Source: Bog-532 sp963830385 (GTDB lineage Bacteria; Actinomycetota; Actinomycetes; Streptosporangiales; Streptosporangiaceae). Taken from it: DNA of 64,000 nucleotides. The notes under the pieces are model-generated. The model saw only the letters and a program-made list of their open reading frames with translations. It was not told where the DNA came from and ran no database searches. The stretch covers positions 81,423 through 145,422 of the forward strand of contig CAWHMD010000011.1 in assembly GCA_963830385.1 (NCBI GenBank), in the 5' to 3' direction. The translations under genes and the position numbers were made by a program. Shown piece after piece: positions 7,715 to 15,960 of this stretch. Every line of letters starts with the position of its first letter. Within the stretch, counting starts at the first letter, position 1.

Positions 7715-9940
7715 GTGTCCGACACGACGGGGACGACCGGTCGCCGCACGACGGGGCCTGAAGCGGGACCGGAGCCGGAGGGGACCGGCTTCTTCGCCGC
7801 CCTGGGGCGGATGGTGGTGCGGCACCCGTGGCGGGTGATCGCGCTGTGGGTGATCGCGGCGGTGGCGATCATCGCCACCGCGCCCGCGCTGCCCACCACC
7901 ACCAACGAATCCAGCTTCCTGCCCAGTAGCTACGAGTCGATCCGGGCAGCCAGCCTGCAGGACCAGGCGTTCCCGCAGGCGGGCAACGTGACCGCCGACG
8001 CCGCCATCATCGTGTTCGCCCGGGCCGACGGCCAGCAGCTGACCAGCGCCGACCAGGCCAAGGTGGCCTCGATCTCGGCCACCTTGAACGGCAAGCACAT
8101 CAAGAACATCCTGGCCGTCAAGGCCGGTCCGGCCTCGCCCAACAAGCTCGTGCAGACGGCACTCGTGGCGATGGACAACAACGTGCTCAACGGCACGTCT
8201 ACCGCGGCCGGCAACGCGGTCAAGGTGCTCCGCGCGGACATAAAACCGCTGGTGCAGGGGAGTGGTCTGACCGAGGGCGTGACCGGAACGGCGGCCCAGC
8301 AACTGGACAGCCAGCAATCCGGCAACAACGCCGAGAAGATCGTCACGATCGCCACGCTGGTCCTGATCCTGGTCCTGCTGCTGGTGATCTTCCGCAGCCC
8401 GATCATCGCGTTCCTGCCGCTGATCGTGATCGCGATCGTCTCCCAGGTCGCGACCGGCCTGATCAGCGACGTCAACCACGCGCTGCACCTGAACGCCGAC
8501 AGCTCGGTCACCACGCTGCTGATCGTGGTGCTGTTCGGCATCGGGACCGACTACATCTTGTTCCTGATGTTCCGCTACCGGGAACGGCTGCGGCTCGGCG
8601 ACGACCCCAAACAGGCCATGGTGAACGCGGTGCACCGGGTCGGCGAGGTCATCGCCTCGGCCGCCGGGGTGGTCATCGTCGCGTTCCTGGCGCTGCTGCT
8701 GTCGAGCCTGAGCCTGTTCCGCTCGCTGGGTCCGACGCTGGCCATCGCGGTGGCGGTCACCCTGGTGGCCGGGCTGACCCTGGTGCCGGCGGTGGTATCG
8801 CTGCTCGGCCGCCGGGTGTTCTGGCCATCCAAGACCTGGCAGCGCGAGCCCAAGGCAGCCCGGTTCGCCGCCGTCGGCCGGGCCGTCGGGAAGCGGCCCG
8901 CCGTGTTCGCGCTCGTCTCCGGCCTGGTGCTGATCGCCCTGGGTATCGGGGCGTTCAGCTTCAAGCCCACGTTCGACCTGGCCTCGGCCGGGATCGCATC
9001 CAACGCCGAGTCGGTGACCGCGCTGAAGACCCTGGAGAAGGGGCTGCCGCCGGGCGCGACCGACCCGACCCAGATCTACCTGCACTCGACGTCCGGCTCA
9101 CTGTCATCGTCGGAGCTCACCACCTACGGGGCCAAGCTCAAGACCATGCCGGGCGTCGGCGCGGTGGCCCCGGCCACCGTGAGCAAGGACGGCGCCACGG
9201 CCGAGTACACGGTGACGCTGTCCTACAACCCGGACTCCACCACCGCCGTCAACGTGCTCAAGAACAAGCTGCGGCCGGACGCGCACGCGGCCGCCCCGCC
9301 GGGCACGTACGCGCTGGTCGGCGGCACCACCGCGGTGTTCGCCGACATCCAGCGGGCCGTCAACCACGACTATTCGGTGGTGTTCCCGGTCGCCGCGGTG
9401 GTCATCCTGCTCATCCTCGGGCTGCTGCTGCGCAGCGCGGTCGCCCCCTGGTACCTGATGGTCTCGGTCGGGCTCGGCTTCGTGGCGACGCTGGGCGCCA
9501 CCGTGCTGGTGTTCCAGACCCTGGCGGGCCAGGCCGGCCTGGTGTTCCTGCTGCCGATCTACATGTATCTGTTCGTGGTGGCGCTGGGCACCGACTACAA
9601 CATCCTCATGATCTCCCGATTGCGAGAAGAAGCACGGTCCGGCATGAGCCCGCACGACGCCACCGCCCACGCCATCCGCCAGTCGGGGCCCACGATCGGG
9701 GCGGCCGGGCTGATCCTGGCGGGCACGTTCGCGTCGCTCACCCTGGCCGGCAACTCGATCCTGGAGCAGGTTGGTTTCGCGGTCTCGGCCGGCATCGCGC
9801 TGGCCGCTTTCGTGATGGCGATGTTCTTCTCGCCCAGCCTCACCGCCCTGGTCGGCAAGCGTGCCTGGTGGCCCGGCGGCATCGGCAAGGCCGACCGGGA
9901 CAAAGCCGGCCGGGGCGAGGAGGCAGGCCTGACGCGCTGA
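7715..9940 (+). CDS. MMPL-family transporter
   Basis: A 741-residue membrane protein starting at GTG 7715, with GAAGGGG about seven bases upstream. It has a cytoplasmic N-terminus, then HPWRVIALWVIAAVAIIAT as helix 1. A large extracytoplasmic domain follows, then five helices including FGIGTDYILFLMFRYRERL. After a second helix-domain-helix repeat comes the equivalent VALGTDYNILMISRLREE. The paired GTDY motifs with Asp-Tyr in the membrane are the proton-relay signature of the MMPL/RND superfamily. Length and the 12-helix layout match small actinobacterial MMPLs, which export lipids or drugs. It is divergent from the MarR/ABC operon, and a hairpin follows the stop at 9951-9989. Confidence 0.93.
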   Translation: MSDTTGTTGRRTTGPEAGPEPEGTGFFAALGRMVVRHPWRVIALWVIAAVAIIATAPALPTTTNESSFLPSSYESIRAASLQDQAFPQAGNVTADAAIIVFARADGQQLTSADQAKVASISATLNGKHIKNILAVKAGPASPNKLVQTALVAMDNNVLNGTSTAAGNAVKVLRADIKPLVQGSGLTEGVTGTAAQQLDSQQSGNNAEKIVTIATLVLILVLLLVIFRSPIIAFLPLIVIAIVSQVATGLISDVNHALHLNADSSVTTLLIVVLFGIGTDYILFLMFRYRERLRLGDDPKQAMVNAVHRVGEVIASAAGVVIVAFLALLLSSLSLFRSLGPTLAIAVAVTLVAGLTLVPAVVSLLGRRVFWPSKTWQREPKAARFAAVGRAVGKRPAVFALVSGLVLIALGIGAFSFKPTFDLASAGIASNAESVTALKTLEKGLPPGATDPTQIYLHSTSGSLSSSELTTYGAKLKTMPGVGAVAPATVSKDGATAEYTVTLSYNPDSTTAVNVLKNKLRPDAHAAAPPGTYALVGGTTAVFADIQRAVNHDYSVVFPVAAVVILLILGLLLRSAVAPWYLMVSVGLGFVATLGATVLVFQTLAGQAGLVFLLPIYMYLFVVALGTDYNILMISRLREEARSGMSPHDATAHAIRQSGPTIGAAGLILAGTFASLTLAGNSILEQVGFAVSAGIALAAFVMAMFFSPSLTALVGKRAWWPGGIGKADRDKAGRGEEAGLTR

Positions 9941-9950
9941 GCAGTGAGGG

Positions 9951-9989
9951 GGTGGGCCACAGCGGCGATCGACACCACCGTGGCCCACC
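9951..9989 (+). terminator. Hairpin after the MMPL gene
   Basis: GGTGGGCCAC (9951-9960) pairs perfectly with GTGGCCCACC (9980-9989) across a 19-base loop, 11 bases after the MMPL stop. There is no T tract, as is common in high-GC actinobacteria. Confidence 0.5.
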
Positions 9990-10043
9990 CGGCCCGCGTC
10001 CGGCGGCGATCGACACCACCGTGGCCCGCCCGGCCCACCTCTG
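9962..10043 (+). repeat. Imperfect 41-bp tandem duplication
   Basis: The 25-base sequence beginning GCGGCGATCGACACCACCG occurs at 9962 and again at 10003. The repeat period is 41 bases, and the second half of the unit has diverged. It overlaps the right arm of the MMPL terminator-like hairpin. Confidence 0.8.
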
Positions 10044-10065
10044 GCCTCAGAACCCGCGTCCGGCC

Positions 10066-10845
10066 TCAGAACCTCTTCGCGTTGAGCGACGCCTGCATCC
10101 CCCTGGTCGTCTGCAGCCCCCAGATCCCGCTCTGGGTCACGCCGACGTGCCGCTGGAGGGCCTTGATGGTCGTCGGCCCGATGTCGCCGTCCGCGGTCAC
10201 GTTGAGGTGCCGCTGCAGTGCCTTCTTGGTGTCCGGACCGAAATCCCCATCCGTGTCCACGCCGAGCCGCCACTGCAGCGCCTCGATCGTCGGCCACGAG
10301 AAGCTGCCGTTGACGGCCAGCGGGAGGAACGGATTACCACCCGGCTGGCCGGCCGGGATCGCTGCACCGCCGGCCTGCAGCCGCAGGAACGTCTCGCCGG
10401 GGGTCCCCCGGTGCGCCGCGATCTCCACCGACAACGCAAGCCGCCGGGGGTCCCCCGGCTGCCCGTGCGAGACCACCTGCGGATCGCCGGCCGACCCCGC
10501 CTGCACGAGGACCACGACGTGAGCGCCCGGAGCCGGCCCGAAGACCACGAGGTCGCCGGGCAGGCTCTGCTGCTTCGAAATGTGCTGGAGATGGCCCAGC
10601 ATCGTGCCCGTGTACCCGTCGCCGTTGTACCCGTTGCCGTTGGGGTCATCGGCGCCACTCCACTGCGCCATGATCGTGGCGAAGCCGGAGCAGTCCGTGG
10701 TGAACGGCAGGTGATACCTGGGAATCCTCGGGATCGGCCGGACCTCCGCGTAGCTGATTTTCGCGCGGTTCGAAACTGCCCAATTGCAGTAGCTCACCAT
10801 GTTCTGTCTGATCTGGGCAGTGGCTGCCTTCACGTCGGTTGTCAC
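10066..10845 (-). CDS. NlpC/P60-like protein with peptidoglycan-binding repeats
   Basis: A 259-residue protein. GTG 10845 is preferred because GGGGGAAGGA lies about ten bases upstream; a longer ATG start at 10884 has no such site. Residues about 40-150 carry a Cys-His hydrolase-like core, with TDCSGFATIMAQWS holding the candidate catalytic Cys and GAHVVVLVQ the His. The rest contains repeated NGSFSWPTIEALQ, DGDFGPDTKKALQ and DGDIGPTTIKALQ units typical of PG_binding_1 domains. No signal peptide or membrane segment is visible, which is unusual for a cell-wall enzyme and is reminiscent of phage endolysins. It stands alone, with a 349-bp non-coding region upstream. Confidence 0.75.
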   Translation of the reverse strand: MTTDVKAATAQIRQNMVSYCNWAVSNRAKISYAEVRPIPRIPRYHLPFTTDCSGFATIMAQWSGADDPNGNGYNGDGYTGTMLGHLQHISKQQSLPGDLVVFGPAPGAHVVVLVQAGSAGDPQVVSHGQPGDPRRLALSVEIAAHRGTPGETFLRLQAGGAAIPAGQPGGNPFLPLAVNGSFSWPTIEALQWRLGVDTDGDFGPDTKKALQRHLNVTADGDIGPTTIKALQRHVGVTQSGIWGLQTTRGMQASLNAKRF

Positions 10846-11194
10846 TGTGCTGTTTCCTTCCCCCGTTTGACAGCGAAAGGGCACAAATCCCGGTCAGCAA
10901 GCCGCGCTTGGTAAGGCCATGATGGTCGGCCAGCCCCCGCGATCCCCGTGCCCCCGTGTCACTTAATCCCTGTCTGGGAGTGTCAGCCCCGATCGAGGGG
11001 ACCACAAGGCGTTTTTTGCCTTACCTCCGGGCCACGCAACATTGGCGACCGGATTGCCGCCGAGACGCCTCCGCGCGCGAGGGAACCCCTCGCGCGCGGA
11101 AGGCCCACTCGCACGCCAGGCCCACTCGCGCACGCCAGGCCCACTGATAGTATGTCGGTCAGCATACATCTTCGGCTGAAGGTCAGGTGGGGAC
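10846..11194. other. Non-coding region with a very strong hairpin
   Basis: No credible gene is seen in these 349 bases. They hold the leader of the NlpC/P60-like gene on one side and the tetR promoter on the other. At 11071-11099, CCGCGCGCGAGGG and its exact complement form a 13-bp stem with a 3-base loop. A short repeat, CACGCCAGGCCCACT, occurs at about 11112 and 11131. The hairpin lacks a T tract, so whether it terminates, pauses or structures a leader is unknown. Confidence 0.6.
11150..11167. promoter_or_regulatory. TetR operator, copy 1 (TATG-N8-CATA)
   Basis: GTATGTCGGTCAGCATAC has 5-bp inverted arms around 8 bases, 28 bases upstream of the tetR start. The same TATG-N8-CATA layout recurs at 11886-11901 before the next gene, supporting autoregulation plus control of the dehydrogenase. 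Confidence 0.65.
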
Positions 11195-11791
11195 ATGGCG
11201 CAGCGATCAGACGCCCGGCAGCGGATGGTGCAGGCCGCCCAGCAGCTCATTCGCGAGCGGGGCTATCACGCGACGGCGATCTCCGACGTCCTCGAGCGCA
11301 GCGCCGCCCCGCGGGGGTCGGTCTACTTCCATTTCCCGGGCGGCAAGACCCAGCTCACCATCGAGGCCGCCGAGTCCCACGCCCACCAGCAGGTCCAGCA
11401 CATCGACCACGCCGCCGAGCAGGCCGATTCGGCCGCAGGCTTTGTCGAGGCTTACATTGACCTCGCCCGCGACGGCATGCTGGCCAGCGACTACTCCCGC
11501 GGCTGCGGCATCGCCCCCCTGGTCGCCGAGGCCGCCGCCGAGGAGCCCGATCAGTCCGCTGACCTGGCCGCCGCCAGCCGCCGGGCGTTCTCGGCGATGA
11601 CCGATCGCCTGGCCTTCCACCTGGTCAACTTCGGCCTCGACCGTCCCGCGGCCCGCCAGCTGGCCGACGCCGTCCTCGCCGCCGTCGAAGGCGCCCTGGT
11701 GACCTCGCGTGCCCTCCGCAGCCCGGCCCCCTTCGACGCCATCCGCGCCGTCCTCGCCACCCACGCCGCCACCCTCGCCCCCCACCGCTGA
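11195..11791 (+). CDS. TetR-family regulator (LmrA/YxaF-like)
   Basis: A 198-residue protein from ATG 11195, with AGGTGGGG upstream. Residues 5-50 form the TetR helix-turn-helix (RQRMVQAAQQLIRERGYHAT, then ISDVLERSAAPRGSVYFHFP with the typical YxHF ending). The C-terminal ligand domain has the SRGCGIAPLVAEAA block of the LmrA/YxaF subgroup. It stands immediately upstream of a short-chain dehydrogenase in the same direction, and both genes carry the same TATG-N8-CATA inverted repeat in their promoters. It is therefore probably an autoregulated repressor that also controls the dehydrogenase. The inducing ligand is unknown. Confidence 0.92.
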   Translation: MAQRSDARQRMVQAAQQLIRERGYHATAISDVLERSAAPRGSVYFHFPGGKTQLTIEAAESHAHQQVQHIDHAAEQADSAAGFVEAYIDLARDGMLASDYSRGCGIAPLVAEAAAEEPDQSADLAAASRRAFSAMTDRLAFHLVNFGLDRPAARQLADAVLAAVEGALVTSRALRSPAPFDAIRAVLATHAATLAPHR

Positions 11792-11885
11792 TAACAGCAA
11801 GAGTCCTTCCACCCCGGCCTGAGGCCACTCCCGGCCAACGCCCCAGCGCCTTAACCCTTCGCTCCTCACCTTCCGCTCCACTATG

Positions 11886-11901
11886 TATGATGGCCAACAT
11901 A
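11886..11901. promoter_or_regulatory. TetR operator, copy 2 (TATG-N8-CATA)
   Basis: TATGATGGCCAACATA is an inverted repeat centred on TGGCCA, 24 bases upstream of the dehydrogenase ATG and just before its AAGGAGG ribosome site. It has the same arms and spacing as the site upstream of the tetR gene. Confidence 0.65.
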
Positions 11902-11924
11902 TACGTCCAAAAGGAGGTCCCCGC

Positions 11925-12694
11925 ATGGCCCGCATACTCATCACCGGAGCGTCTCGCGACATCGGCCGCGCCACCGCCGTTGCGCTGGCCGAACGTGGCC
12001 ATGAGGTCATCGCCACCGCACGCGACGTCGCCGCCCTCGGCGACGTCCCGGCTGCGCAAAGGCTGAGCCTCGACGTGACCAGCCAGCTTCGGTCGACGCT
12101 GCGATCGCGGCCGCCGGGCGGGTGGACGTGCTGGTCAGCAACGCCGGGGCCACGGTCCGCGCCCCGGTCGAGACGGTCCCGCTGGACGCGGTGCAACAGC
12201 TCATCGAGCTGAACACCCTTGGCTCGCTGCGGGTCGCCCAGGCGGTGCTGCCGGGGATGCGAGCCCAGGGTTCCGGCCAGCTCATCTTCGTCTCGAGCAT
12301 CCAGGGGCGGCTGGTCATCCCGCTGATCGGGGCGTACGGAGCCAGCAAGTGGGCGCTGGAAGCGCTGGCCGAGACCCTGGCCATCGAGGCCGCCCCGTTC
12401 GGCGTCTCGGTGCACGTGCTGCAGCCCGGCGCGGTGGCCTCCGGCGGCGCCGAGCGCGCCCAGGTCTACCTGGACGACGCCAGCCCCTACCGGCCATTGC
12501 TCGACAAGATCGGCGGCTTCCGGTCCGCGCCGATCACCGTCGAGGAAGTCGCCGGCGCCGTGGCCGCCACGGTGGAGCGGGGGAGCGCGGCGCCCTTCCG
12601 CAGCCCGGTCGGCGAACTGGCCGAGACCGTGCTGGCGGCCCGCAAGGCCGCCCCCGAGGACACCCCCTTCCTGGCCGCCCCGCTCGACTGGTAG
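11925..12694 (+). pseudogene. Short-chain dehydrogenase/reductase with a one-base frameshift
   Basis: The start at ATG 11925 has AAGGAGG upstream. The first frame gives MARILITGASRDIGRATAVA, a Rossmann TGxxxxIG cofactor motif, up to SLDVTSQ. The rest (VDVLVSNAG, then the catalytic YGASK) is in another frame through to TAG 12694. At 12084-12088 the sequence reads CAGCTTCGG; one extra G (CAGGCTTCGG) would restore DVTSQASVDAAIAAAGRVDVL. The corrected length is 256 residues, normal for the family. It is either a recent one-base deletion or a sequence error. It would be an NAD(P)-dependent oxidoreductase controlled by the upstream TetR. Confidence 0.85.
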
Positions 12695-12710
12695 CCCGGC
12701 TCGCCGGGGC
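12694..12710. terminator. Bidirectional hairpin between converging genes
   Basis: GCCCGGC and GCCGGGGC pair around a 2-base loop, exactly in the short gap between the dehydrogenase stop and the DUF1330 stop. Confidence 0.45.
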
Positions 12711-13075
12711 TACTTCAGCAGCAAGCCGCGCAGGTCGTCCAGCCGGTCGAACAGCTGCCACACGTACCCCGACGTCCCGTCCTCCCGGTGCGGGTGCAGG
12801 TCGGCCAGGGCCGGGTCGTCGCGGTAGCTGTCGAACGCCGCCCGGGACTCCCATTCGACCAGGACCATCACCTGCCGCGGGGTCATGTCGCCGGTGACCG
12901 ACTCCCGGAACCGCCCGAGCGCCACCACCCGTCCGCCGTGGGCCGCCACCTCCCGGGCCGATCGCCGCGAGTAGGCCAGGTACTCGTCGTTGTCGGCCAG
13001 GTCGAACAGGTTGAGCGCGTAGACCGGGCCTTCGCCCTCGCCGTAGCCCGCTCCCGGCGTTCCGGTCGGTGGCAT
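12710..13075 (-). CDS. DUF1330 family protein
   Basis: A 121-residue protein starting at ATG 13075, with GGGAGGG directly upstream. It has the ferredoxin-like dimeric alpha/beta barrel pattern of DUF1330/NIPSNAP-like proteins: ALNLFDLADNDEYLAYSRRS, then HGGRVVALGRF, then VMVLVEWESRAAFDSYRDDP. Such proteins are small and soluble, and most have no proven reaction. Transcription would run out through a gene-free junction converging with the dehydrogenase gene. Nothing nearby suggests a pathway. Confidence 0.8.
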   Translation of the reverse strand: MPPTGTPGAGYGEGEGPVYALNLFDLADNDEYLAYSRRSAREVAAHGGRVVALGRFRESVTGDMTPRQVMVLVEWESRAAFDSYRDDPALADLHPHREDGTSGYVWQLFDRLDDLRGLLLK

Positions 13076-13175
13076 GATCCCTCCCTGGGTCGTACTCGAC
13101 AACTTTGCCATCGCGCGCCGCCCCAAAGACACGCGCCCGGGACCGGGAGACACGCCCCCGGGACCGGTAACTTCG

Positions 13176-13493
13176 GTGAACGTGACCGCCGTCCCGCCCG
13201 TTCCCGGGCTGCGCTGGCCCCTGCTGCCCAGCACATCCCCGGCCGAGCCGGCCTTCCAGCCGCGCAACTACTGGCGCGGCCCGGTCTGGCCGGTCATCAC
13301 CTGGCTGCTGGAGCGGTCGCTGCGCCAGCTGGGCGAAACCGCCCGGGCCGACCGGCTGCGGGCGGACTCACTGGCCCAGGTCGCGGCCGGTGATTTCGGT
13401 GAGTACTTCGAGCCGTTCACCGGCCAGCAGCTCGGCTCGGCCAGCCAGTCCTGGACGGCCGCCGTCGCCCTCGACTGGCTGGATCCGCGCTGA
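13176..13493 (+). pseudogene. C-terminal fragment of a GH63/MGH1-like glycoside hydrolase
   Basis: The open frame of about 105 codons contains FQPRNYWRGPVWPVITWLL, then LAQVAAGDFGEYFEPFTG and SASQSWTAAVALDWL. These are conserved C-terminal blocks of (alpha/alpha)6-barrel glycosidases related to GH63 and MGH1-like enzymes, including the GPVW motif. Those enzymes are 400-800 residues long, and the N-terminal catalytic part is missing here. The GTG at 13176 is only the most upstream possible start. This is most likely a remnant of a deleted gene. Confidence 0.7.
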
Positions 13494-13498
13494 TCCAG

Positions 13499-14386
13499 CT
13501 ACGGGCGCAGGCGCAGGACCGCGGCGGCGAAGTCAGCCGGAGCCTCCTGCGGCAGGTTGTGCCCGGCCGTCACCGTCCGCAGCTCCACCAGGCCGGGGAA
13601 ATGGCTTTCGTGCTCGGCTCGGGTCTCCGGCTCGTGCAGCGTGTCCTCGGCCGGGTCGAGGACCACGGTCGGCACGGTGATCTGCGGCTGGGCCTCAATC
13701 GCCTTTTCGGCCGGCTCGTAGGCGGGGTCCCCGGCGACCAGGCCGAACCGGTGCCGGTAGGAGTGGACCACCACGTCGACGAAGTCGGGGTTGTCGAACG
13801 AGGTGGCCGTGGCCGCGAACTCGGCCTCGCTGAACGGCCAGTTCGGCGACCATTCGTGCCAGAGCAGCCGGGTGTAGTCCCTCCGGCTGGCCGCCAGCCC
13901 GGCCCGGCCCCGCTCGCTGTGCAGGTAGTACTGGTACCACAGCCGCCGCTCGTCCTCGGGCGGCAGCGGCTGGCCGGACACCGGGATGTTCTGCACGTTG
14001 TAGCCCGAGACCGTGACCAGCCCCGCCACCCGGTCCGGCCACAGCGCGCTGACCAGGCAGGCAGCCCGCCCGCCCCAGTCGAAGCCGCCCACCACCGGCG
14101 CCGTCAGGCCGAGCGCGCCGATCAGCTCACGCAGGTCGTGCGCGAGCGCCGCCTGCTGGCCCGAGCGGATCGTGTCGGCGCTGGCGAACCGGGTGGGCCC
14201 GTAGCCGCGCAGGTAGGGCACGACGACGTCGGCACCCGCCTCCGCCAGCACCGGCGCGACGTGGTCGTAACAGCGGACGTCCTGGGGGAAGCCGTGCAGC
14301 AGCACCACCGGCCAGCCGCCGGCCTGCCCGTGGCGCTCGTAGGCCATGTCGAGGACCCCGGCCCGGATCACACCAGATTCAGCCAT
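13499..14386 (-). CDS. Alpha/beta hydrolase, epoxide-hydrolase-like
   Basis: A 295-residue protein from ATG 14386. The fold markers are in order: HGFPQ (oxyanion region) near residue 31, the nucleophile elbow GGFDWGGRAA near 100 with Asp as nucleophile, a lid with YQYYLH, an acid in DPAEDTLHEP near 240 and the final His in TAGHNLPQEAP. An Asp nucleophile and HGFP are typical of the epoxide hydrolase/haloalkane dehalogenase branch. Its stop nearly abuts the GH fragment in convergent orientation, and the deacetylase gene lies upstream in the same direction. The substrate is unknown. Confidence 0.85.
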   Translation of the reverse strand: MAESGVIRAGVLDMAYERHGQAGGWPVVLLHGFPQDVRCYDHVAPVLAEAGADVVVPYLRGYGPTRFASADTIRSGQQAALAHDLRELIGALGLTAPVVGGFDWGGRAACLVSALWPDRVAGLVTVSGYNVQNIPVSGQPLPPEDERRLWYQYYLHSERGRAGLAASRRDYTRLLWHEWSPNWPFSEAEFAATATSFDNPDFVDVVVHSYRHRFGLVAGDPAYEPAEKAIEAQPQITVPTVVLDPAEDTLHEPETRAEHESHFPGLVELRTVTAGHNLPQEAPADFAAAVLRLRP

Positions 14387-14399
14387 GCGGCCTATCGTC

Positions 14400-15275
14400 T
14401 CAAGCCACGCCGTCCGACAGCCGGACGAACCGGTATCCGGCCGCCTGCAGCCGGGGGACGGCGGCCGCGATGCCCGCGGCGGTGCCTCCGCGCGGGTGGT
14501 TCATGTGGCAGAGCACGACCGAGCCGGCGGGGGCGGCGGCCACCGTGCTGCGGACCTGCCCGGGGGTGAACGTGGCGCCGCCGTCGCCGTTGACCGAGAA
14601 GGTGACCAGGCGGACCGCCATGGCGGCGACGATCCGGTCGGCGACGTCGTCGGAGAACGCGGTGCCGGCCCGGAAGTACCGCGGCGGGGCGCCCAGCAGC
14701 CGGGTGAGCTTGACCTCGTTGCCCGCGACCTCGTCGTAGACCTCGCCCGCGTCACGGGTGCCGCCGATGCCGTAGGCGGACCGCCCGCTGACCGACAGCG
14801 GCAGGTGCCGGGTGCCGTGGTTGGCCAGCTCGAACAGCGGCTCGCCCCGCAGCTGACGGAAGGTGGCCGGGTTCTCGTCGATCCAGCGGGAGTTCAGGAA
14901 CAGCGTGGCCGGCACCTCCCGGCGGCGCAGGAAGCTGATCAGGGCCGCGTCGTACTCGCTGCCGCCGGGTCCGCCGCAGGCGTCGAACGTCAGCGCGACC
15001 ACCCGCCGGCTGGTGCGCAGGTCGCGCAGGACCCCCGGCCCCCCGAACCCCCAGCTGCGCGGGGTGAGGTCGCCGTACCGGGCCACGACCTCGGCCCTGG
15101 TCAGCGCGGGCACCCCCGGGGTGGCCGTCGCCGTCGGCCTCGCCATCGGGGAAGCGGGCGGGGGAGGGGCCGCGGCGGCAGTACCCGAACCGCTGCCCGG
15201 ACTCACGACCCGGCCGCAGCCGGCCAGCCCGCCGGCCGCCAGCCCGGCCAGCACCGCCCGGCGTCTCGTGATCAT
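14400..15275 (-). CDS. Polysaccharide deacetylase (NodB fold), exported lipoprotein
   Basis: A 291-residue protein. ATG 15275 gives a compact signal peptide (MITRRRAVLAGLAAGGLAGC) with twin-arginine-like basic residues and a lipobox ending LAGC, so it is probably secreted and lipid-anchored. ATG 15287 is an alternative start. A Pro/Ala/Thr linker follows. The catalytic domain has VALTFDACGG (motif 1; the usual second Asp is replaced by Ala-Cys) and FELANHGTRHLPLS (the zinc-binding HxxxH-type motif). TFDACGG is known in a subset of NodB proteins. A role in peptidoglycan or polysaccharide de-N-acetylation is likely. It has the same orientation as the downstream hydrolase, with a 13-bp gap. Confidence 0.85.
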   Translation of the reverse strand: MITRRRAVLAGLAAGGLAGCGRVVSPGSGSGTAAAAPPPPASPMARPTATATPGVPALTRAEVVARYGDLTPRSWGFGGPGVLRDLRTSRRVVALTFDACGGPGGSEYDAALISFLRRREVPATLFLNSRWIDENPATFRQLRGEPLFELANHGTRHLPLSVSGRSAYGIGGTRDAGEVYDEVAGNEVKLTRLLGAPPRYFRAGTAFSDDVADRIVAAMAVRLVTFSVNGDGGATFTPGQVRSTVAAAPAGSVVLCHMNHPRGGTAAGIAAAVPRLQAAGYRFVRLSDGVA

Positions 15276-15405
15276 GCGTCCCGTCATCTCCCGGCCAGAC
15301 AATGACACCAGAAAAGTCCCCACCGGAACTTACTGCTTGACTGGCCTGCGCGCGTGCAGATCAGGTGAAGGCCGTGCCCGGTTGACGACGTCGGGTGCGG
15401 GGGTG

Positions 15406-15429
15406 CCTTTTCCGGGAAAACCGGAAAGG
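15406..15429 (-). terminator. Hairpin downstream of the 121-residue hypothetical gene
   Basis: CCTTTTCCGG and CCGGAAAGG pair around GAAAA with a one-base bulge. It lies 45 bases past the stop of the minus-strand gene at 15474. Confidence 0.4.
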
Positions 15430-15473
15430 GTGATAAATGGCGACGCCAGCCAGGCAACTGCGAGCCAGCGCGC

Positions 15474-15839
15474 CTAGAACGGGCCGTCTCCGATGCCCAG
15501 CTGCCGCCGTCGCATGGTCAGGGCCGTCGCGATGACATCCATGTTGCTGATGCTGACGGGCGGCGGCGGGCTGACCTGCTCCTCGATCTTCGACCGGAGC
15601 CGGAACGCGATCTCGCGGCGGACGTCGAGCATGGTCATTCGCCGGTAGGTCCGCAGGAAACGCTCGGCCTCCTTCACCGTCTCAGCGGCCAGCGAGGTCG
15701 CGTCGATGGCGCTGGCCCATTCGACCAGGGTGGGTGACACCGGGGCGGGAGCTGGGCTGGCTTTGACGCTGGGGCCGACGCTGGCACCGGGGCTGGCCCC
15801 GGACCCGGCCGCCGTCCGGCGCTGCCAGGGCATCTTCAT
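15474..15839 (-). CDS. Hypothetical protein, 121 residues
   Basis: ATG 15839 is preferred because GAGGTGAGG lies just upstream. The first 35 residues are Ala/Ser/Pro-rich and low complexity. The rest is helical: LVEWASAIDATSLAAETVKE, then RFLRTYRRMTMLDVRREIAF, then SKIEEQVSPPPPVSISNMDV. The pattern of a short helical domain ending in a QVSPPPP motif is familiar from uncharacterised actinobacterial proteins, but I cannot name a family. There are no membrane segments or catalytic motifs. It is transcribed alone, divergent from the methyltransferase. Confidence 0.6.
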   Translation of the reverse strand: MKMPWQRRTAAGSGASPGASVGPSVKASPAPAPVSPTLVEWASAIDATSLAAETVKEAERFLRTYRRMTMLDVRREIAFRLRSKIEEQVSPPPPVSISNMDVIATALTMRRRQLGIGDGPF

Positions 15840-15960
15840 GGCCTCACCTCGCTCTGCGTCACCCAAAAGCGGAAGGATCTCAGCTCAGGCTACGCTTGGC
15901 CCGCCGCGAAGCCCACCATCCCGCCTTTACGCAGGTGACCCGCCGTGGAAGGCTGCAGCA

